Shown here in pieces: positions 25,601 through 35,798 of a stretch of DNA of 64,000 bases; positions within the stretch are counted from its first letter, which is position 1; each line of letters starts with the position of its first letter. This stretch comes from Bog-756 sp963703145 (GTDB lineage: Bacteria; Actinomycetota; Acidimicrobiia; Acidimicrobiales; RAAP-2): contig OY969793.1 of NCBI GenBank assembly GCA_963703145.1, forward strand, positions 620,001-684,000, in the 5' to 3' direction. The notes under the pieces were generated by a model that was given only the letters and a program-made list of their open reading frames with translations, was not told the DNA's origin and searched no databases. The position numbers and the translations under genes were made by a program.

Positions 25601-25830
25601 GCGGTCTGCTGGTTGTCCGACTGCCCCGCCGAGACCAGAGCCGTCGTGAACAGGTAGGACAGCGGGACGAGGGCCACCATCAGGACCACGAAGGCGACCA
25701 GCACCTCGATGAGGGTGACGCCGTCGTCCGTCCGGGTCCGATGGCTCCGAGCACCCCTCGTTCGGACGCGCGGTGGGTCCAGGAACGGTACCCGTCTGGA
25801 CGCCGACGTCGACTTCGGATGGCTGAACAT
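22627..25830 (-). CDS. Giant PilV-like prepilin with nine Cys repeats (beta-propeller-like)
   Basis: Prepilin-like protein of 1067 aa. A basic leader ends in DDG/VTLIE with Glu at +5 and the helix VLVAFVVLMVALVPLSYLFT. Residues 40-270 are pilin-like. Two similar beta-sandwich-like segments (around GFIALQMSG and GLLALQVNHQSG) flank a central block at about residues 434-887. That block holds nine repeats of 46-58 aa with the pattern (V/I)xCPx4-7C(x)AIG...W...L(T)Q. First Cys positions are 437, 483, 533, 581, 630, 688, 739, 792 and 843. This looks like propeller blades, each with its own Cys pair. Start chosen at ATG 25830 after GCAGGGTC. A tip adhesin role is inferred. Confidence 0.75.
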   Translation of the reverse strand: MFSHPKSTSASRRVPFLDPPRVRTRGARSHRTRTDDGVTLIEVLVAFVVLMVALVPLSYLFTTALVSAGQSDNQQTATSIAERWVEILSNTTPPVNAYGEVVVDTQNYPQGPAPSTATTTAAGTSVGKALSAVSSITVTSASNLQPVTGGVPQTVVVTTGTSTLVTTSVSYSSISGNVLTCASSPCSSSTGVMSSSANDPITQSTIVTPTETRGGTSYTLKAKYSWATAQNSGAGGTPDLCTAGTPQLLKLTMSVSWGPNADANNVQDSILLNYPPAGIQTLGFIALQMSGDSTAYDTQSPSAAWSSRVQAIPVTIAGTQNLPVLYPDSYGCVFAQVQPGTYTVAVGQPSNGFPSGTTYGSPSFVANATGTVTGHVWSPPTSEPQPATVPLPSVTVAIGAVTKVQTALHGDYPGFDQASTVNLTYPSSTATEDGVSCPGAGQITCISSGENASGTAVVNWANGGTWSSATLPASVTRVESLACAGTTACIGVGFGPSGAVILSSPTGASHAISADSGAAIPAGSGAALNQVVCPTSSQCVAIGTSASGAGVVLSGTISGGGDTWTQDTLTNATTSLTSLVCPATATGCAAIGTTASGGAPIIVTGPSGTGTWAAGTATGFTLTTLTQVLCPTATSCMAIGTGKVGSATTASPIVLSGVAGGGGLAGSVAWTADTEPGTTLTSLTQIICPLTTKCLVIGNGTSSAKTGALVLYGTPAGPLAAEFPLDSGATVPSLTQIACPSATACIAIGTSGTTPEIFTGTVNATATSADTWAKDSVTSSGGTIATPTQVVCPGATSCLLMASGTSTVGTPQGFLLSTSDASTWTTISLPAVDVPLYFDDIDCNSAATTTCAAVGSSATGAVITSTTGGPTGSWSDQTPSGLSGYTTTGVPIETNNSGLSPTNLVNVVTAGASTNVTQLPTLYPFPGGYPLWAGDCLAEQNSYNISQATTIPGGISGLTSGMPSPTIPLGLLALQVNHQSGANAGTPYVGATLTIKVPANANGCGTDTYTLQTAGADGLSRTEVPYGTYNLYINGSSTSSGSVTVAGGSVTVGAASAVLPNPVTVSA

Positions 25831-25920
25831 GACCCTGCACTGAGAGTAAGCAACCGCCGCGGAAGTGCATAGACGTGATTCCACCTAGTAGGGGCGAGCC
25901 GAGACGAGGGGCGGTCGACG

Positions 25921-27621
25921 CTATCGAGAGGTGTACCGCCTGACCAGGGAGATCGACCCCGGGGTCGTCACCAGGGAGCCGGCCACGGTGGTGGTCGCCC
26001 CGGGCAGGGTGGTGGCCGCCGACGACGAGTACGCCAGGGCGAATCCGTTGCTGCCCTGGACCGATGCGGCGCCCAGGATCTGGCCGGTGACCGAGGCCGC
26101 GTTGGCCGCCTGGAACGCACCCTGGGTGTAGAACAGCACGCTCACCGTGCCGGCGAACGTCGTGGTGTTGCTGAGGGTGATCCCCGCGGTCTGAGGAGAT
26201 GGGACGACAAAGGAGAGGTTGTGCGAGGCGGTGGTGGCCGAGGCGAAGGTGTTGGTGCCCGAGGTCTGGAGCCCGCCGATCTCGACAGCGACGTCGGTGT
26301 GCAGTGTGAACGTCGAGCTGCCCCCGGGGCCGTAGAGGTTCGGGGTGGAGCAGGTTGGCGCGTCGATCACCGTCGGTGTGGTGGCGTTGTTGACGTCGAG
26401 GTTGAACTGGCTGGGGCTGGCGTTGTAGTTGTTGACGGCCAGTGCCTGGTTGGCGAAGTAGTTCGTGCAACCCTGGGCGGTGTTGACCGCACCGCCGTTG
26501 ATGCTCTCGCCGGCGGCGGTCACCGAGATGTAGGTGGCGTACTCGGACGCCTGCCAGGTGGCTTTGCTCGGGTCGGTGAGGGCCGGGAAGGCCGGCTGGG
26601 GCGTCATCACCTGACTGGCGAGGTTGGGACCGTTGTTGGGCGTGACCACACCGTTGATCGTGCCGTACCAGTTCTGGGCCCCGGTGTTGTAGTTGATGGC
26701 CCCGCTGGCGGTGGCATTGCCGACGATGTTGGCCGGGCTGTTGACGGTGATGGCGCCCTTGGTGGCGGCAGCGTTACCACCGATCTTGGTGCTGTTGTTG
26801 AGGGTGATCCCGTCGGCCCCGTACGACCAGATGTCGCCGCCGACGGTCACATTGTTCGACAGGGTGATGCCCGAGGCGGCATAGAGGCCGCCCGACAGGG
26901 TGCAGGAGTTGGCGAAGCTGATGTCCGAGGTCGTGTAGCTGTAGATGCTGCCCTGGACGGCCACGTTGTTCGGGCAGATGATGCCGGCCCCGGCGATGAT
27001 GTTGGCCGGTGCGGTCACCGAGCTGGTCGAGGTCGAGACGTTGCCGGACAGTGCGACCTGGCCCTGGGAGAAGATCGCCGCCCCGAAGCCCGGTAGCAGC
27101 GTCGTGGTGCCGGGCGAGGCGGTGGCGGTGGGAGGGGCGATGGTGACGTTCTCGGTCATCTTGAGCGCGCTCCCGTTGCGCATGGTGCCGGTGGAGACGA
27201 GCTTGGCGCTGACCGGCCAGGCCGGTGTCTGGGTCGACCATGACGATGGCGTGCCGATGAACGCGCTGCCAGCGGCGTTGGCGTAGGTGATGGTGCCGCT
27301 GTAGCCCGCTGAGGTGCCCAGCGTCGCGGTGGTGATGGCGGCAGGCAGGCTGGCCCGGAGCACGTTCCCGCCGGCGTTTACGATGTTGCCGTAGGCGTCC
27401 ACCCCGGCCGCCACGGCCGTGACGGCGGTTGCGACCTGGGAGGTGGCCACGTTGAGGCCGGTCTCGGCCGCCAGGCGGGACTGGATGGTGTTGGAGAAGG
27501 TCGAGGTCACCGAGTTGTTGGTGGTGGCCGCCTGCATGGCCACCGCGGACAGGGAGAGGATCATGGCGCAGATCACCATCACCACGACCAATACGTACCC
27601 GGACTCCTCCGTACGCCGCAT
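25921..27621 (-). CDS. PilX-like minor pilin with beta-helix-like body, first module
   Basis: Exported protein of 566 aa. A short basic N-terminus (RRTEESG) precedes a hydrophobic helix YVLVVVMVICAMILSLSAVA and then a helical linker, the PilX layout without Glu at +5. Residues about 185-330 consist of short repeats such as NVTVGGDIWSYGADGITLNN, with turns every 15-20 residues. This suggests a right-handed beta-helix or a bactofilin/DUF7305-like polymer-forming fold. The rest is Asn/Ser/Thr-rich. The ATG at 27621 lies 2 bp after the stop of the PilW-like gene. A 90-bp gap separates it from the next PilV-like gene. No catalytic motif is visible. Confidence 0.72.
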   Translation of the reverse strand: MRRTEESGYVLVVVMVICAMILSLSAVAMQAATTNNSVTSTFSNTIQSRLAAETGLNVATSQVATAVTAVAAGVDAYGNIVNAGGNVLRASLPAAITTATLGTSAGYSGTITYANAAGSAFIGTPSSWSTQTPAWPVSAKLVSTGTMRNGSALKMTENVTIAPPTATASPGTTTLLPGFGAAIFSQGQVALSGNVSTSTSSVTAPANIIAGAGIICPNNVAVQGSIYSYTTSDISFANSCTLSGGLYAASGITLSNNVTVGGDIWSYGADGITLNNSTKIGGNAAATKGAITVNSPANIVGNATASGAINYNTGAQNWYGTINGVVTPNNGPNLASQVMTPQPAFPALTDPSKATWQASEYATYISVTAAGESINGGAVNTAQGCTNYFANQALAVNNYNASPSQFNLDVNNATTPTVIDAPTCSTPNLYGPGGSSTFTLHTDVAVEIGGLQTSGTNTFASATTASHNLSFVVPSPQTAGITLSNTTTFAGTVSVLFYTQGAFQAANAASVTGQILGAASVQGSNGFALAYSSSAATTLPGATTTVAGSLVTTPGSISLVRRYTSR

Positions 27622-27623
27622 GC

Positions 27624-28290
27624 TCAACACGTCCCTGCCGCCATCGATGAGGAGAAGAGGCTGACTGCCGACTGCAGCGTCACGGGCTGCGAGTTGGCAC
27701 CGGCCGTCGTTCGGGCCGCACTGCCGCCCTGGGCCGATGACCCTTGGAGCGTGATCTGGATATTGACGATGAGGCCGGTGGTATTGAGCGAGAACACCGA
27801 GGGAAGGGTGCCCGAGGTGTTCACGGCTCCAATGACCGGCACCACCGGTGGCACGCCGCTGGCCGACGTCCACGTCGAGGGCCAGGACTGCTGGTTGAGC
27901 TCATTGTTGGCGATGGTCCACTGGAACCACTGGCAGGTGTTGTAGACGCTCGACAGCACGCGGCATGGTGTTCCCGCTGGTCCCACCCGTGGGGCAGGTC
28001 ACCGAGACGGCGGTCTGTCCGGTGGGCGGGAAGCAGACATTATTGGAGTTGGCCGAACCGACATCCGCCGAGAGCTGGAGGAGGGCCTGGCGAGCCTGGG
28101 CGTTGGCATTCGACGAGCTTCCGGTGGCGTTGCTCACACCGCTCACGGTGACGATCACCGGGATGAGCAGTGTGAGTGCCAGCGCGGTGACCGCCATCGA
28201 GATCAGCAGCTCGATCAGGGTGTAGCCGTCCTCCCGATCACGCGGAGAGCGCTCGGCGCCGCCTCGAGCCGTCAGCGGTCGTTTCATCAT
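27624..28290 (-). CDS. PilW-like prepilin, first module (one frame change)
   Basis: Prepilin of about 221 aa. The leader EDG/YTLIE with Glu at +5 is followed by LLISMAVTALALTLLIPVIV, a canonical class III signal. The body has two Cys-containing segments, one of them FPPTGQTAVSVTCPTGG. Near 27960 one base is lost or gained: the first frame ends after NTMPRAV, and the correct continuation is CRVLSSVYNTCQWFQWTIAN in the neighbouring frame, ending at 27624. The ATGATG start overlaps the TGA of the upstream PilV-like gene. Its position between PilV-like and PilX-like genes supports the name. Confidence 0.75.
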
Positions 28291-28757
28291 GAGAACGGCA
28301 CCTGCAACCGGTCGACGATGGACTGCGTGGCGCCCAGTTTGACGGCCGGCTTCCAGGTGACCGTGATGGTGATGGCCATCAGGTTGCTCGTCGTGCCTGC
28401 TGCTGTAGCCGTGGTGACGGTGTACTTCGTGTTGCTCGCAGTCGTTCCGTTAGCCACCGGGATGGTCACGCCGTTGTAGAGAGTGCTGACGTAGGTTTGG
28501 GCCGCCGCCAGGGTGGTCTGGGTGGGAAGGTGCTGCAGCGAGGCGTCCTGGGCGGCCACGATGGATGTTGCTTCCGTGCGTTGGCGCGCCAGTTCGGCCG
28601 AGGCCAGGGTGGTGACCAGCAGTCGGCCGACACCGAGGAGCACGATGGTGAGAACGGTAAGGGCGATCACCACCTCGAGGAGGCCGAAGCCGTCGTCTCC
28701 GGTCGCGCCCCGAGGGGCGCGCCAACGACACTCACAGTCCTGGGATGAATGCACCAT
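28287..28757 (-). CDS. PilV-like prepilin, first gene of the pilin cluster
   Basis: Small prepilin of 156 aa. The leader ends TGDDG/FGLLE with Glu at +5, followed by the hydrophobic helix VVIALTVLTIVLLGVGRLLV and an amphipathic helix (SAELARQRTEATSIV). The rest is a compact beta-rich pilin head with Thr-rich strands. This is the usual layout of a minor pilin processed by a prepilin peptidase and assembled with type IV pilus or type II secretion machinery. No peptidase, ATPase or platform protein is in the window. The ATG at 28757 is chosen because it gives a normal basic leader. The stop overlaps the next start. Confidence 0.8.
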   Translation of the reverse strand: MVHSSQDCECRWRAPRGATGDDGFGLLEVVIALTVLTIVLLGVGRLLVTTLASAELARQRTEATSIVAAQDASLQHLPTQTTLAAAQTYVSTLYNGVTIPVANGTTASNTKYTVTTATAAGTTSNLMAITITVTWKPAVKLGATQSIVDRLQVPFS

Positions 28758-28904
28758 TTCGCTCGCTGCCTGGTCCTGGTCGGAACTGCAGCCCGGAGGG
28801 CTCGCCCGCCGAGAGGGGACTGGGGACACGGCGAAAGTGCAGGTTGTGCATCAATTCCATCGGCAGGCACTCGACCGACCTTGAGCGGCCCGGAGCATCG
28901 GGAG

Positions 28905-28929
28905 CCAGCATGGAGCCCGTGGATGCTGG
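28905..28929. repeat. Inverted repeat upstream of the pilin cluster
   Basis: A perfect 7-bp inverted repeat CCAGCAT/ATGCTGG with an 11-nt centre, between the acyl-CoA dehydrogenase end and the first pilin gene. It has no T tract on either strand, so it is a weak terminator candidate. An operator in front of the pilin operon is an alternative. The remaining 237 bp of this gap show nothing else that I can support. Confidence 0.4.
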
Positions 28930-28994
28930 GCCGCACCCCTGACCAGGGTCGGGGCTCGGGATCCGGGCGGGGACCCGTCGATCCCGAAGGACGC

Positions 28995-30158
28995 TCAGTA
29001 GGAGCGGGGCAGGTCCAGGGAGTGCTGGGCCACGAAATTGAGGATCATCTCGCGGCTGACCGGGGCGATCCGGAGCAGGCGGGCCATGCCCCATAGATCG
29101 GCCAGCCCGTACTCGGAGGACATCCCGTTGCCACCGTGGGTCTGGATGGCCTGGTCCAGGGCGCCCAGGGTGGCCTCGGCGGCGGCGTACTTGGCCATGT
29201 TGGCCGCCTCGCCCGCCTCGGGGGTGTCCCCGGCGAAGTCGCACAGCCAGGCCGCCTTGTCGGTCATGAGACGGGCCAGCTCCACCTCGATCTTGGCCTT
29301 GGCCAGCGGGTGGGAGATCCCCTGGTGCCGCCCGATGGGCGTGCCCCAGACCTCGCGCGTCTTGGCGTAGTCGGCCGCCTTGCCCAGGGAGTAGCGGGCG
29401 ATGCCGTTGGCGGTGGCGGCCGACAGGATCCGTTCGGGGTTCAAGCCGAAGAACACCTGGCGCAGGCCCTCGCCCTCGGCACCGATCAACCGGTCGGCCT
29501 CGACCTGGACATTGTCGAAGAACAGGGTGAACTGCTTCTCGGGGGCGGTGATCTCGACCGGAAGCACCTGCTTGTCCAATCCGGGTGTGTCGGTGTCCAC
29601 CACGAACAGGGAGAGCCGGCCCCGCCCGGTGTCCGGATCGACGCCCGACCGGGTCACGACCAGGATGGCCTGGCACTCGTCGACACCCGAGATGTAGTAC
29701 TTCGAGCCATTGAGCCGGTAGAGGTCCCCGTCCTTGGTGGCGGTGAGGGACAGATTGTGCGAGTTGGAGCCGGCGTCGGGTTCGGTGATGGCGAAGGCCA
29801 TCTTGAGCTCACCGGTGGCGAAGCCGGGCAGCCACCGCTGCTTCTGCTCCTCGGTCCCGAACTTGGCGATGATGGTGGCACAGATGGCCGGCGACACCAC
29901 GATGACCAGCAGCGGGCAGCCGGCCGCGGCGAGCTCCTCGCCCACGGCGGCCAGCTCGGTGATGCCCCCGCCGCCACCGCCGTAGGCTTCGGGCACGTTG
30001 ACGCCGAGGAATCCGGCCTCGGCCACCGCGCTCCACAGCTCGTCGGTCCGCTCGTCGGCGCGGGCCTTGTCCACGTAGTACTCGTGGCCGAACTTTGCGG
30101 CGATCGAACCGACCGCCTCACGCAACATCAGCAGCTCGTCGGATTCGATGAAGTCCAT
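28995..30158 (-). CDS. Acyl-CoA dehydrogenase (AtuD-like by context)
   Basis: FAD enzyme that introduces a 2,3-double bond into an acyl-CoA; 387 aa, cytoplasmic. Family signatures are visible: AFAITEPDAGSNSH near residues 124-137 (FAD/substrate) and the C-terminal QTHGGNGMSSEY near 342-353, in the region that binds FAD in the partner subunit. In classical members the catalytic Glu lies near the end; I have not located it with certainty. The start is ATG after GGAGTAGGGAC. It is the last gene of a four-gene operon with a biotin-dependent acyl-CoA carboxylase and a DUF1446 protein, the set used to degrade acyclic terpenes or branched acids. It starts 4 bp after the DUF1446 gene. Confidence 0.93.
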   Translation of the reverse strand: MDFIESDELLMLREAVGSIAAKFGHEYYVDKARADERTDELWSAVAEAGFLGVNVPEAYGGGGGGITELAAVGEELAAAGCPLLVIVVSPAICATIIAKFGTEEQKQRWLPGFATGELKMAFAITEPDAGSNSHNLSLTATKDGDLYRLNGSKYYISGVDECQAILVVTRSGVDPDTGRGRLSLFVVDTDTPGLDKQVLPVEITAPEKQFTLFFDNVQVEADRLIGAEGEGLRQVFFGLNPERILSAATANGIARYSLGKAADYAKTREVWGTPIGRHQGISHPLAKAKIEVELARLMTDKAAWLCDFAGDTPEAGEAANMAKYAAAEATLGALDQAIQTHGGNGMSSEYGLADLWGMARLLRIAPVSREMILNFVAQHSLDLPRSY

Positions 30159-30162
30159 GTCC

Positions 30163-31955
30163 CTACTCCTCGGGTCGGGGGGGCAGGAGTTCGGCGGGGA
30201 TGCCGACCACTCTGCTCCGAAGGTACTCGCCCAGGCCCTTGGCCTGTGGATCGGGTCGGGTCGAGGAGGCCACACCCTCGCCCAGCAGACCGACCACCAC
30301 GAAGTTGAGGGCCGACAGCCGGGGGAAGGCATAGCGACGGATCTCGAGGCCCGCGGCCTCGGGCAGCAGTTGGCGAAACTCGTCGACGGTGAGGAAGGCC
30401 TCCAGCCACGTCCAGGCGGCATCCGAGCGGGCCCACAGTCCGACATTGGCGTTGCCGCCCTTGTCGCCGGAGCGGGCCCCGATGATGGTGCCCAGTGGCA
30501 CCCGACGGACCGTCCCGCCGTCGATAGGGGGTGGCGCGGCGTCCCCGGAGAGTGCTCCGGTCCCATCGGCATCGCTCGGGGCGTGGTGCCCGAGATGGGC
30601 GGTGTGGGGGACCTCCACGGTCCGGCCATCGGGGTGGACCACTACCGGCACCACCAGGTCGGCCGGTACGAGGGCGGGCCAGTAGACGCCGTAGACCGTT
30701 CCCGCCGTGGGTGGCCCGGTGAGGTGGAGGCCGGGGTAGCCGGCCAGGGCCAGCTCGGTGGCGGCCCCCGAGAAGCTCCGGCCCACCTTGTCGGGGTCGG
30801 CGTCCTTGACCGTGATGCGGAGCTGGGCGGTGGCTTCGACGTTGACCGGGGCATCGGGTTTGTCCGAGCGCACCAACCGGGCATCGAACTCGCCGAAGCT
30901 GGCCGCACCGCCGAGGGCCGCCTCGAGGGACCCCAGGGTCAGGGCCGCCTTCTCCTCGATGTCGAGGCCGGTGAGCACGAACGTCATCGAATTTCTCCAG
31001 CCCCCCAACAGGTTGAGGCACACCTTGACCTGCTCGGGTGCGGGTCGCCCCTGCGTCCCCGAGATGCGGACCCGGTCGGGGCCTTCCTGGTCGACCTCCA
31101 CCGTCTCGAACCGGGCCACGACATCGGTGTTGGGGTAGTCGTGGCCGGCGATCTCATAGAGCAGTTGGGCGGTCACCGTCCCGACGGACACCTCGCCGCC
31201 GGTACCCGGGTGCTTGGTGATGACCGAGGAGCCGTCGGCCGCCACCTCGGCGATGGGGAAGCCGGGATGATCCAGGCCGGGCACCTCGGTGAAGAAGGCG
31301 TAGTTGCCGCCGGTGGCCTGAGGGCCGCACTCGATGACATGGCCGGCCACCACTGCGCCGGCCAGGGCGTCCCAGTCGGTCAGGCTCCACCCGTGGTGCC
31401 AGGCCGCGGGGCCCACCACCAGTGAGGCGTCGGTGATCCGGGGGCAGATGACCACGTCGGCCCCGCCGTTGAGGGCCTCCACGATGGGCCATGCTCCGAG
31501 GTAGGCATTGGCCGAGATCACCTCGCCCGAGGCCTCCGCCAGGGGCTGTCCGGTGTCGAGGTGGTCCAGCCCGTGGCCGGCAGCTTGAAGGTCACCGAGG
31601 CGGGGCAGTAAGTCGTCGCCCTCCACGTGGGCGACCGACACCGACAGGCCCAGGCGGTCCGACAAGGAGCGGACCTGGTCGGCCAGTCCCGCCGGGTTGA
31701 GCCCTCCGGCGTTGGTGACCACCTTGATGCCGCGGTCCGCACACGTCCCGAGCACCTCTTCCATCTGGGTCAAAAACGTGTGGGCCCAGCCCTTGGAGCG
31801 GTCGCGCTGGTAGCCCTTCCACAGAATCAGCATGGTCAGCTCGGCCAGCCAGTCGCCGGTCAGGACGTCGATCGGTCCGCCCTCGACCATCTCGCGCGCG
31901 GCGGCCAGCCGGTCCCCGTAGAAGCCCGAGCAGTTGGCGATGCGGATGGGCTCGC

Positions 31956-31959
<4 letters not shown>
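30163..31959 (-). CDS. Acyclic terpene utilisation AtuA-like protein (DUF1446)
   Basis: A 598-aa protein of the DUF1446/AtuA family. The N-terminal domain begins IRIANCSGFYGDRLAAAREM and includes GGLNPAGLAD and DVVICPRITDASLVVGPA. The C-terminal half includes GTIIGARSGDKGGNANVGLWAR, the hallmark of the family, near residues 490-511. AtuA is required for citronellol/geraniol catabolism in Pseudomonas, but its reaction is not well defined. The ATG overlaps the stop codon of the carboxylase alpha gene (ATGA). Co-occurrence with the carboxylase and an acyl-CoA dehydrogenase supports a role in CoA-ester breakdown. Confidence 0.88.
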
Positions 31960-34040
<2,081 letters not shown>

Positions 34041-34053
34041 CGGGGCCGATTCC

Positions 34054-35653
34054 TCACATCCGGAACACGCCGTAGCCACGGGTGCCGGTGATGGGTTGGT
34101 TGTCGATGACCGAGAGGCACATGCCGAGCACGGTCCTCGTGTCCCGGGGGTCGATGATGCCGTCGTCGTAGAGCCGGCCGGACAGGAACAGCGGCAGTGA
34201 CTCCGCCTCGATCTGGGCCTCGACCAGCTCGCGCATGGCGCGATCGGCCTCCTCGTCGAAGGCCACGCCCTTGGAGACAGCCGATTGGCGTCCGACGATG
34301 GACAGCACGCCGGCCAGCTGGGCCGGGCCCATCACCGCCGAGCGGGCATTGGGCCAGGCAAAGAGGAAGCGGGGGTCATAGGCCCGCCCGCACATGCCGT
34401 AGTTGCCGGCCCCGTAGGAGGCGCCGATGTTGACGGTGAGGTGGGGGACCGACGAGTTGGAGACGGCATTGATCATCATGGCCCCGTGCTTGATGATCCC
34501 GGCCTGCTCGTACTCCTTGCCCACCATGTATCCGGTGGTGTTCTGCAAGAAGACGAGCGGCACGTCGATCTGGTTGGCCAACTGGATGAACTGGGTGGCC
34601 TTGTGGGCCTCCTCGGAGAACAGCACGCCGCGGTGGTTGGCTAGGACCCCGACCGGGTAGCCGTGGATCGACGCCCACCCGGTCACCAGGCTGGCCCCAT
34701 AGAGGGGCTTGAACTCGTCGAACCGCGACCCGTCGACCACCCGGGCCAGCACCTCGCGTGGATCAAAGGGCACCTTGGGGTCGGCCGAGGCGATGCCCAG
34801 CAGCTCGTCGGGGTCGTAGACCGGCTCGTCGGGCGCCATGGTGGGTCCGGAGCCCAACTTGGTGTGGTTGAGGCGGCTGACGATCTGGCGGCCGAGGCGG
34901 ATGGCATCGATCTCGTCCGCGGCCAGGTAGTCGGCCAGGCCCGATACCCGGGCGTGCATCGAGGCGCCGCCGAGCTCCTCGTCGGTGGACTCTTCGCCCG
35001 TGGCCATCTTGACCAGTGGTGGCCCGCCCAAGAAGACCTTGGAGCGTTGCTCGATCATCACGATGTAGTCGCTCATGCCCGGCACGTAGGCGCCCCCGGC
35101 CGTGGAGTTGCCGAACACCAGGGCCACGGTGGGCACGGCCGCCGCCGAGCTGCGGGTCAGGTCACGGAAGGCCCGGCCGCCAGGGATGAAGCAATTCGGC
35201 CTGGGCCGGGAGGTCGGCCCCGCCCGACTCGACCAGGTTGATCACCGGGAGGCGGTTCTGCAAGGCGATGTCCGAGGCCCGGGCACCCTTGCGGAACGAG
35301 TAGGGATTCATGGCACCACCCCGGACGGTGGGGTCATGGGCACTGATGAGGCACTCCACGCCCTCGACCACGCCGATGCCCACGATTGAGGACGCCCCCA
35401 CCTGGTACTCGGTGCCCCAGGCGGCCATGGCGGCCAGTTCGAGGAAGGCCGAGTCCGGGTCCACCAGCAGCTCGATCCGGTCCCGGGCCAACAGCTTGCC
35501 CCGTGACCGGTGCCGCTCCACGTAGCGCTCCCCGCCGCCGGCCCGGGCCGCAGCCAGCTGCTCGTCGACGGCATCGAGGGCCTCGGTGAGGGCGCGGTAG
35601 TTAGCCCGGTAGGTCTCCGAGCTCGGGTCGATAGTGGTGGTGAGGAGGGGCAT
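34054..35653 (-). CDS. Acyl-CoA carboxyltransferase, beta subunit (one frame change)
   Basis: Beta subunit transferring the carboxyl group from biotin to the acyl-CoA. It is about 533 codons when joined. The N-terminal part (YRANYRALTEALDAVDEQLA, then GKLLARDRIELLVD) and INLVESGGADLP are followed by VALVFGNSTAGGAYVPGMSD and KVFLGGPPLVKMATGEE, which resemble methylcrotonyl-CoA and geranyl-CoA carboxylases more than acetyl- or propionyl-CoA enzymes. One extra base near 35180 splits the gene. It is first in the operon. TATTCT on the minus strand at 35730-35725 is a plausible -10 with a leader of about 65 nt. Confidence 0.92.
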
Positions 35654-35798
35654 GGATGGGTGAGGGCTGAGGCGTTGAACTGCTGGGTTGGTGCTCGGGT
35701 CGCATTGGCGAGCCCGACGTGGGAAGAATAGGCCTCATGACGATTCCACGTGACGACGCGGCACCGCCCCGGGGCCGACGGCGGGCAAACGCGCTCCC

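Noticed and set aside
28905..28929. Intrinsic terminator after or before the pilin cluster
   Set aside because: The inverted repeat lacks a T tract on both strands, so it is listed only as a repeat.
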